This document shows positions 1 to 6,400 of a stretch of 9,797 bases of DNA, in pieces. Location: the NCBI GenBank assembly GCA_022572825.1, contig JACZVE010000080.1, positions 1 to 9,797 on the forward strand, written 5' to 3'. A program made the position numbers and the translations under genes. This stretch comes from SAR324 cluster bacterium (GTDB lineage Bacteria; SAR324; JACQKK01). Positions within the stretch are counted from its first letter, which is position 1. Every line of letters begins with the position of its first letter. The notes beneath the pieces are model-generated. The model ran no database searches. It was given only the letters and a program-made list of their open reading frames with translations, and was not told the DNA's origin.

Positions 1-32
1 ACCTCTGCTTTGAAACCTCCGCAAAAATCAGA

Positions 33-293
33 TCCGCAGATTGCGCGGATTCCACAGATTTCAAGTCAATCGGCTAAAGATATCGGTGAAATCGCGTATT
101 GGGCAGTGAGTCGCAGCGGGCAACCCGATTGGCGACTCAACCTGCTGATATAAAGGCCCTAGTGTCGTGTCAGGCGTGTTCTCACAATTCAAACTTGTGT
201 CCTATCAATGTCTTAGATCTCGGATATTTCAGGGGAACACATCTGTCAGGACACAAGTATGGAAAAACCGGCGTAATCTGCGCAATCTGCGGA
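33..293. repeat. 261-nt segment bounded by 19-nt inverted repeats
   Basis: TCCGCAGATTGCGCGGATT at 33-51 is the reverse complement of AATCTGCGCAATCTGCGGA at 275-293, with one mismatch in 19. The right arm is itself a tandem of two 9-mers (AATCTGCGC, AATCTGCGG). The arms enclose about 220 nt with no gene. This layout would fit a small non-autonomous mobile element, or two independent copies of a dispersed intergenic repeat. AAAAAT occurs near both outer edges (23-28 and 294-299), but it is not flush with the left arm and is too simple to count as a target-site duplication. Confidence 0.5.
193..258. repeat. Perfect 11-nt inverted repeat inside the 33-293 segment
   Basis: ACTTGTGTCCT at 193-203 pairs perfectly with AGGACACAAGT at 248-258 across a 44-nt loop. 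TGTCAGG is also repeated directly at 168-174 and 244-250, the second copy overlapping the right arm. GTGTTC at 176-181 could pair with GAACAC at 235-240 as an alternative fold. There is no T-run after the stem, so it is not a typical intrinsic terminator. It may be the end structure of a decayed mobile element. Confidence 0.5.
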
Positions 294-405
294 AAAAATT
301 GAGGACGACAATGCCATTTATTGAGCAGTCTTGAATCGATTTTCATGCAGGTGGGTCAGCCCTGCCGGTGAAAAACTTATCCGTGTTTATCTGTGTCCAT
401 CTGCG

Positions 406-417
406 GTTAGATCTAAC
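406..417. promoter_or_regulatory. Perfect 12-bp palindrome upstream of the crotonase gene
   Basis: GTTAGATCTAAC is a perfect palindrome ending 41 nt before the start codon at 459. Its size and place would suit a dimeric repressor or activator, or a spot overlapping the 5' leader. No promoter was recognised next to it and no second copy was seen in the window, so an operator role is only a guess. It overlaps the end of the 377-408 repeat word. Confidence 0.25.
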
Positions 418-458
418 AAAGTAGTGTTGGATCACAGGCCCATTAGTGAGGAACGGAG

Positions 459-1259
459 ATGAGCGATGAGTTGAAAGTGGAAGTCAAGAACGGAGTCGGA
501 ATCCTCACCCTGAACCGTCCGGATAAATTGAACGCGCTGACGCCGGAGATGAACCATGCCGCGGTGCAGGCCCTGTTGCGGTTTGCGGAGGACGACGGCG
601 TCGGCGCCATCATCCTGACCGGCGCGGGGCGCGGCTTTTGTGCGGGGGGTGACGTTGGCGCCATGCAGCGCGGCGACGAGATCGCCGGGGCGGGCGCTTC
701 TCTGGAAACCAGGATCGACGCCCTGCGCCGCAGCCACCAGTTCCCCTGGCTGCTGCACAACCTGCCCAAGGCGACCCTCGCCGTGATCAACGGCCCGGCG
801 GCCGGCGCGGGGTTGGGACTGGCGCTGTCGTGCGACCTGCGCCTGGCCTCCGATCAGGCGCGGCTGGGCACGGCCTATGCGCGCGTGGCCTATGGCGGCG
901 ATTACGGCACGACCTGGCAGCTCACCCGGCTGGTCGGCCCGGCCAAGGCCAAGGAGCTGTTCTTCCTGCCGGACATGATGAGCGCGGAGGAGGCGCTGCG
1001 GCTGAACCTCGTCAACCGGGTCGTCCCCCACGACCGACTGTGGGACGAGGCCAGCGCGATGGCCGAACGCATCGCCGCCGGCCCCCTCGTCAGCTATCGC
1101 TACATGAAGGCCAATATCAACGCCGCCGTCACCGCGGACTTCCGCGACATGCTGGACCGGGAAGCGGAAACCCACCTGCGTTGCGGGGAAACGGAGGATC
1201 ACGCCGAGGGCGTCGCCGCCTTCATGGAGAAGCGCGAGGCGGTGTTCCGGGGGCGCTGA
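459..1259 (+). CDS. Enoyl-CoA hydratase/isomerase family protein (crotonase fold), isomerase-like
   Basis: The 266-residue product is full length for a crotonase-superfamily enzyme acting on acyl-CoA thioesters in the cytoplasm. The oxyanion-hole elements are visible: FCAGGDV at residues 60-66 and NGPAAGAG at 111-118, followed by SCDLRLAS. The early NRPDKLNAL (19-27) and late SAEEALRLNLVNRVVP (175-190) are also typical. The two glutamates of true hydratases (rat Glu144 and Glu164) align here with Gly120 and about Tyr140, so ordinary water addition is doubtful. Asp148 in GGDYGTTW sits where single-acid members such as PaaG-like and delta3-delta2 isomerases carry their catalytic acid. An isomerase or a phenylacetate-type role is therefore more likely, but the substrate is unknown. 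The ATG at 459 follows GAGGAA (448-453) at good spacing. The next gene is 406 nt away, so this is probably monocistronic. Confidence 0.93.
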   Translation: MSDELKVEVKNGVGILTLNRPDKLNALTPEMNHAAVQALLRFAEDDGVGAIILTGAGRGFCAGGDVGAMQRGDEIAGAGASLETRIDALRRSHQFPWLLHNLPKATLAVINGPAAGAGLGLALSCDLRLASDQARLGTAYARVAYGGDYGTTWQLTRLVGPAKAKELFFLPDMMSAEEALRLNLVNRVVPHDRLWDEASAMAERIAAGPLVSYRYMKANINAAVTADFRDMLDREAETHLRCGETEDHAEGVAAFMEKREAVFRGR

Positions 1260-1507
1260 GCGAAGAGACGAACGCCTCGGGCTGTCTTGGGCGCGGGCGG
1301 CTGTGGGTGCCGCCGGCAGGCATGCACCTGCATCGTCGCGACCTGCGGTGCCAGGGCCGCCCTTGGTGGCGCAGGAAAGCGACCGGCATGCCTGTCGCGA
1401 TCAGATTGAGTACCCCAGTCAACACGGCGCTGGCGTAGGAAAGCGGGCAGGGATTGGCCAGGTCGGCCGGCCGGGCGCTGTTCATTGCGACGCTCTCGCA
1501 TTACACT

Positions 1508-1531
1508 GCACCGGTGCCGCTCGCGCACCGG
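1508..1531. repeat. GC-rich hairpin with overlapping palindrome
   Basis: CCGGTGC (1511-1517) and GCACCGG (1525-1531) form a perfect 7-bp stem around a 7-nt loop. The left arm is also part of the perfect 10-bp palindrome GCACCGGTGC at 1508-1517. No T-run follows on either strand, so a classical intrinsic terminator is unlikely. It could be a protein-binding site or simply a structured spacer. Confidence 0.4.
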
Positions 1532-1567
1532 CGGCGCCAGGCAATCACGATGTTAAGAGGCACTACG

Positions 1568-1618
1568 GTGAATCGGCAAATACAGTGAATCAGGCCGTAA
1601 CGTGAATCAGGCAACGAT
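1568..1618 (+). repeat. Three tandem imperfect 17-nt direct repeats upstream of the dehydratase gene
   Basis: GTGAATC followed by GGC or AGGC begins at 1568, 1585 and 1602, exactly 17 nt apart. The unit starts are GTGAATCGGCAA, GTGAATCAGGCC and GTGAATCAGGCAA. A decayed fourth unit may follow (ATCGGGCAATG at 1621-1631). The array ends 47 nt before the dehydratase start at 1666, so it lies in the leader or promoter region. Such phased repeats can bind a regulator cooperatively, but a neutral slippage repeat is equally possible. Confidence 0.5.
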
Positions 1619-1665
1619 GCATCGGGCAATGCGGGACATCACCGGCTGAAGCGGGAAAGGGAGAC

Positions 1666-3378
1666 ATGGCGGAACGGGGATATGCGAAAGGCCTGACCCA
1701 GTACGGCGATGCGGGGTTTTCCAGGTTCGTGCGCGGCGCGTTCCTGCGCCAGATGGGTTTTGACCGGGTCGACTACGAGAAGCCCATCATCGGCATCTTC
1801 AATACCTACTCGGAGCTGAACCCCTGCCACCGGGGATTCATCGAGCTGGCGCCCGCCGTGCGGCGGGGGGTGCTCGAGGCCGGTGGCCTGCCCGTGGAGA
1901 TCCCCACCATCTCCCTGGGCGAGACCTTCCTGTATCCCACCTCCATGCTGTTCCGCAATCTGATGGCGGTGGACACGGAGGAAATGATCCGCGCCCATCC
2001 GCTGGACTCCGTGGTGCTGATGGGCGGCTGCGACAAGACCACGCCGGCACAGCTCATGGGGGCGGCCAGCGCGGGTGTGCCGGCGGTGTTCCTCGCCGCC
2101 GGACCGATGCTCACCGGGGATCGGGAGGGAGAGCGGCTGGGCGCCTGCACGGACTGCCGCCGCCTGTGGGGCGAATACCGCGCGGGGCGGATAAACGAGC
2201 GGGAGATGGACCGCATCCAGGGGCAACTGATGCCCACGGCGGGCACTTGCATGGTGATGGGCACCGCCTCCACCATGGCCTGCGTGACGGAGTCCCTGGG
2301 AATGATGGCGCCCGGTGGGGCCTCCGCACCGGCGGCCTACGCGGATCGGCTGCGAATCGGGGTGGAGACGGGCCGCATCGCCGTGAGCCTGGTGGAGCGG
2401 CAACTGACCCCGGAGCAGATCATGACGCCCCACGCGTTCGAGAACGCGATCCGCGTGTTGCTGGCGATCGGGGGCTCCACCAACGGCGTGCTGCACCTCA
2501 CCGCTATGGCCGGGCGGCTGGGCATCGAGATCGAGCAGGCGGTCTTCGACCGGCTCAGCGAAGAGACGCCCATGATCGTCAACCTCAAGCCTTCCGGTAA
2601 ATACTACATGGAGGATTTCCACAAGGCCGGCGGCATGCGGGTGGTGCAGCACGCCCTCAAGGACAGCCTGCACCTGGACTGTCTCACCGTCACGGGCCAG
2701 ACCCTGGGGGAATTGCTGGACGAGCCGTTTTCCCATCCCAGTTGGCAAGACGTGATTCGTCCCGCCTCCGCACCGCTCCAGGAGAAGGGCGGAATGGTGA
2801 TTTTGCAGGGGAACATCTGCCAGGACGGCGCGGTGCTCAAGCGCTCGGCGGCCAGTCCCGAGCTGATGCAGCGCACCGGCCGTGCCGTCGTCTTCGATTC
2901 ATTGGACGACCTGGATGCCCGCATCGACGCGCCCGACCTGGACGTAGCCGCCGATGACGTCCTGGTGCTGCGCAACGCCGGCCCGATCGGCGCCCCCGGC
3001 ATGCCCGAGTCCGGCTACATCCCCATTCCCAGGAAGCTGGCCCGGCAAGGCGTCAAGGACATGGTGCGCATCTCCGACGCCCGCATGAGCGGCACCGCCT
3101 ATGGCACCATCGTGCTTCACATCGCGCCGGAAGCCGCCGTTGGGGGCGGCCTGGCCCTGGTGGAATCCGGGGACAGAATCGAGCTGGACGTGGCCAGGCG
3201 CCGCTTGAACGTGCTCGTGGACGACGCCATCCTGGCCCAGCGCCGCGCACGCTGGGAGCCGCCGCGTTTCGATACCGCGCGGGGTTACCTGCGCCTGCAC
3301 CGCGAGCAGGTGCAGCAGGCCAACCTGGGCTGCGATCTGGCCTTTCTCCGTCCGCCGATGCGCCAGAAGCTGGCCTGA
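1666..3378 (+). CDS. IlvD/Edd-family [2Fe-2S] dehydratase, probably a sugar-acid (aldonate) dehydratase
   Basis: The 570-residue product spans the whole IlvD/Edd fold, whose members dehydrate 2,3-dihydroxy acids to 2-keto acids in the cytoplasm. Cys54 (NPCH), Cys122 (GGCDKTTP) and Cys195 (AGTCMVMGTAST) have the same spacing (68 and 73 residues) as the cluster cysteines of Rhizobium L-arabinonate dehydratase as I recall them. Glu86 and Lys124 fall at the metal positions, and Ser475 in SDARMSG at the catalytic serine. DARMSGTA, ACTDCRRLWGEYRAG (160-174) and the ending GCDLAFL favour the aldonate dehydratases (L-arabinonate, D-xylonate). Amino-acid-pathway IlvD usually reads DGRFSG at the serine. 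Automatic annotation may still call it ilvD. The exact sugar acid cannot be read from sequence, and no aldolase, dehydrogenase or transporter lies beside it. The ATG at 1666 follows AGGGAG (1658-1663), a close spacing. It ends 45 nt before the end of the convergent large gene; no terminator hairpin is obvious there. Confidence 0.93.
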   Translation: MAERGYAKGLTQYGDAGFSRFVRGAFLRQMGFDRVDYEKPIIGIFNTYSELNPCHRGFIELAPAVRRGVLEAGGLPVEIPTISLGETFLYPTSMLFRNLMAVDTEEMIRAHPLDSVVLMGGCDKTTPAQLMGAASAGVPAVFLAAGPMLTGDREGERLGACTDCRRLWGEYRAGRINEREMDRIQGQLMPTAGTCMVMGTASTMACVTESLGMMAPGGASAPAAYADRLRIGVETGRIAVSLVERQLTPEQIMTPHAFENAIRVLLAIGGSTNGVLHLTAMAGRLGIEIEQAVFDRLSEETPMIVNLKPSGKYYMEDFHKAGGMRVVQHALKDSLHLDCLTVTGQTLGELLDEPFSHPSWQDVIRPASAPLQEKGGMVILQGNICQDGAVLKRSAASPELMQRTGRAVVFDSLDDLDARIDAPDLDVAADDVLVLRNAGPIGAPGMPESGYIPIPRKLARQGVKDMVRISDARMSGTAYGTIVLHIAPEAAVGGGLALVESGDRIELDVARRRLNVLVDDAILAQRRARWEPPRFDTARGYLRLHREQVQQANLGCDLAFLRPPMRQKLA

Positions 3379-3423
3379 GCCAGCCGGGCGGCGGCGCAAC
3401 GTGCGAGCCACCGGGGCAGATCC

Positions 3424-6400
3424 CTAAGAGGCGTCGATGGAAACCACCTCGGGTGGGGCTTCCACGTTCGGCATGTCGATGGCGCAGCCGAGCGTTTCCC
3501 GCAGCAGACGCATGCCGATGGCGCGTGGGTTGTCCACGACGATGCGTCCGTCCACGTTGAGCACCACATTGTGCTTGAGCGCCTTGAAGTAGGCATCCCG
3601 GAGCGCGGTGTTCCGCTTCAAAACCGTCGCGTCGAACTTGGTAATGAAGATCAGCGGCAGCCTGGGCACGCCGTTGAACAGCGCGTCCTTGCGATTCATC
3701 AGCGCCAGCCCTTCCTCGAGCGATAGCGTAGGCGGCAGCACCAGGTAATCGAACTGCCCCGCGCCGGCCATCCGCGCCATCTTTTCGATGCTGGCCACGA
3801 TCTCCTTGGGCGGCCGATAGGAAATCTGGGGCAGCTTGAGCCGCTCCGCACCCTGTATGCGATGACGCGTGAAGTTGTGCGTAAGGGCCTTGAGCAGCAG
3901 CCTTAGCGCGGAAGGGATATTGCGCAGGGTGTGCTGCACGCTGCTGGCGGGATCCGCCGCGTAGGCGGCGCCCCGCAGGAACTGGCGGCAGTAAAAGCGG
4001 CGGTAGATTGCGCGGTCGAGATAGGTTTCCTTCAACTTCTCGTGGGACAGGCTCAGCAGCTCGGTAACGAAACCCTGTGCCTTGTGGTAGTTGGAGGCCT
4101 TGCGCTCGTTTTCGGGAATGAACATCTCGATCAGCAATTGCTTGCGGGCCGGCATGAATTTCTCGCGCACGCGCTGGGGAAGATCGAGCGACTCCTTTTC
4201 CATCAGTTGCTGCCGCTCGGCCAGCCCCTGCGCCGAATCCCGCAGGCGCTTCTTGCGGGCGATGAGCCTGATCAGCTCCTCGTGCTGCTCCTGGAAGCGA
4301 TGGAGTGTGGCCGCCTGTCCCTTCACGCCGCGCAGGGCCTCTTCCACTTCCTCGCCCTGGCTTACCAGGGCGGAACGGGCGGTTTCCACCAACGTGCTCT
4401 GTGCCGTCCAGGCCTGCTTCAGCCCTGCGATCTCCGTCTCATCCGGCGGTTCACCCTGCCGCTGTAATGCCGGGGGCGCGGGTTGGCTTTTGCTCTCGAT
4501 GGCCTTGAGAATGGCGTCCTCAACCTGAAGTTGGAACATCTGGCTGACATGGCGCTGTTTGCGCACGCGGATGCGCTCCAGCGCTTCCAGCAGCTCTCTG
4601 ACCCGACCGGCGAGTATCTGCGCGTTGCGGGAGATGTCGCCCATCTGCTTGCACAGCGTTTCAGACCGTGAGATCAGTTTGTCCGCATCGGCATCCCCCT
4701 CGGATTGTCGCAGTTTGTCCAGGCGCACCCCGACGTTTTCCACGTAGGTTCGCAGGGTGGCCGCGGTTCGCTGGTTTATCTGCGCCTGCTGCGCCATGCG
4801 GTTGTCGATTTGCTGGATCTCGCCCTGGTAGTTGCGCAGCTGGGCCTCCACCCGGCGCGTATGGTGCTCACGCTCGAGCGCTTTCATGCGCTGAAGCGCC
4901 TCGTGGCGCGGGCCCATCTTCTCGTTCCACAGCGATGCCAACTCCGCCGTCTGTCGCGTGTCTTGTGCTTGCTGCCAGGCTTGATGGAATTGCTGCAGCC
5001 CCTTTAGCCCCTCGGCGAACTGCACCAGCGTTTTCCGCCGTTCCTCGATTTTCCCGGTGAGGGCCGTGAAGGTTGAGCGCAACTTGCCCTTGAGGCGGTT
5101 CCGAGAGCGATCGGCGGCCTCGAGCAGCCGCTGCTCAAAGCGTTCCGGGTGCTTGGGATCGTCGGTGAAGAACGCTTGCTCGGCCGATTCTCCCCGGTCA
5201 AGCTGCGGCTTCAGCTCGCCGACAAGGCGCTGCACCTGATCGCTGGTCGCCGCCAGGTTTTGTTCCACCTGCTCGCGGTCGGCTTGAAATTCGCGATAGC
5301 GCTCGTGGTAGGCCTGTTCTTCCTGTTTATACATCTGCTGATAGATCGGAGAGCCTTCATCGTCGATGGCCTCAAGGGTTTTATTCAGTTCATTGCGCTC
5401 ATTGCGCGTCTCTTCGATCTTTGCGTGAAAATAGGTTGCGAACTCGTTCGGCCCCGGCTGCAATACCCCCTCCTCGCGCGCCTGGTGCACCGCCAGCGCC
5501 ATCTGCTCTTCCAGAAAGATACTGAATTCGTAATCGAACTGGCCGAACAAGGCCTTGTTCAGCGGCTCGCTGAACAGTTCGATGCAGGCAATGCTGGGAA
5601 AATAATAACGCGTGTCGTTGGTTTTTTTGTCCTCGTTGGTACCGAAGAACAGCACATCAGGATAGCTGCCCGCGGGCATCGGTTTTCCGTAGGCGCCGCG
5701 CTTGTACTCCGATAGCCATTTGGCGATGAGGCCCGCCTCCCCGCAATCGCGCATTTTCTGAAAGAAGGTGAGGTCTTCCTGCTGGAGGTCGAAGTTGCGG
5801 CGAAACTCGTGCGCGATGAAGTTCTGCAGTAGATGCAGCTCGTGATACACCGTTTCCAGCTCGTGATTGGTGACCTTTTCCAGGCTGGCCAAGCCGGTAT
5901 CCACCCATTCCGTGCAGATGGGCATCTTATAGGCAACGTCGTTGAGGCGCACCGCATCGCCGGCCTTGTGGATGGCGATGGCGCGTATCGCCTCGATAAG
6001 GCTGGCGAAGTGCGCCTCGTAGCGGGCGGGTGTGTTCTGAAAACTGGGTACTTCCTCCGGCGTATCGCACAGATAGTGAAAGCTCTCCGCGTCAATCAGC
6101 CGCTCCAGTCCGAACCGCCGCAACAACTTGAGGGTTTGCCCGGCCAACGGGCCCACTCCCGCCACCCTGAGGCGTTGGGCGTAGATTTCCACCTTGCGGG
6201 CCTGCTCCACGCCCTCGCCGATCAGCTTGTGGTAAAAATGCTCGCGCACCGCCTCCTGCATCGGGTCCAGATGGGCGGAGTGGCTGCTGGGGTGGACGAT
6301 GCGCTCGAAGGTAATGAGTTGCCCCTCGCCGTCCCCATCGCCTGCATCCCGCTGCCGCCGCGAGGGGGTGCGCTTGCGCACGGCGACCGATCGGGAATTT

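Larger units (their letters stand above)
1..458. other. Repeat-rich non-coding region before the crotonase gene
   Basis: I see no credible gene here. The sequence is less GC-rich than the genes to its right. It contains several short words of the kind (A)ATCTGCG, in direct and inverted orientation, at 33-51, 275-293 and 377-408. The 377-408 stretch (TTATCCGTGTTTATCTGTG, then a CATCTGCGGTT word) has the same two-unit build as 275-293. The only open frame longer than 60 codons (99-302) runs straight through these repeats and has no ribosome binding site. From memory, words of this type recur between genes in many unrelated bacteria; I could not check that here. No clear sigma-70 promoter stands out. 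Confidence 0.6.
1260..1665. other. Non-coding spacer between crotonase and dehydratase genes
   Basis: No gene can be supported in these 406 nt. A minus-strand frame at 1222-1485 begins with a short hydrophobic stretch (LTGVLNLIATGMPVAFL). It then turns into arginine/proline-rich text typical of an unused frame, runs into the crotonase gene and lacks a clear ribosome binding site. It could be the trace of a decayed gene start, but I would not call it. The spacer also holds a distant inverted repeat (CAGGCATGC at 1317-1325 with GCATGCCTG at 1386-1394), a tight hairpin at 1511-1531 and periodic repeats at 1568-1618. Length and content suggest that the two flanking genes are transcribed separately. 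Confidence 0.55.

Noticed and set aside
99..302. 67-codon plus-strand frame in the left repeat region
   Set aside because: It is a translation of the inverted repeats (VICAICG from the tandem ATCTGCG words) and lacks a ribosome binding site.
432..1202. 256-codon minus-strand frame over the crotonase gene
   Set aside because: In-register antisense shadow; the plus strand carries the conserved crotonase motifs.
1222..1485. 87-codon minus-strand frame with a short hydrophobic stretch
   Set aside because: Only about 17 residues look protein-like; the rest is Arg/Pro-rich, it overlaps the crotonase gene and no clear ribosome binding site precedes it. A gene relic cannot be shown.
1511..1531. Intrinsic terminator for the crotonase gene
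   Set aside because: The 7-bp stem is good, but it lies about 250 nt after the stop codon and no T-run follows.
1639..2748. 369-codon minus-strand frame over the dehydratase
   Set aside because: In-register antisense shadow of a gene with clear family motifs; its text is His/Gly/Gln/Arg-rich without protein-like pattern.
3379..3423. Possible bidirectional terminator between the convergent genes
   Set aside because: The 45-nt gap is GC-rich, but I found no convincing stem followed by a T-run on either strand.
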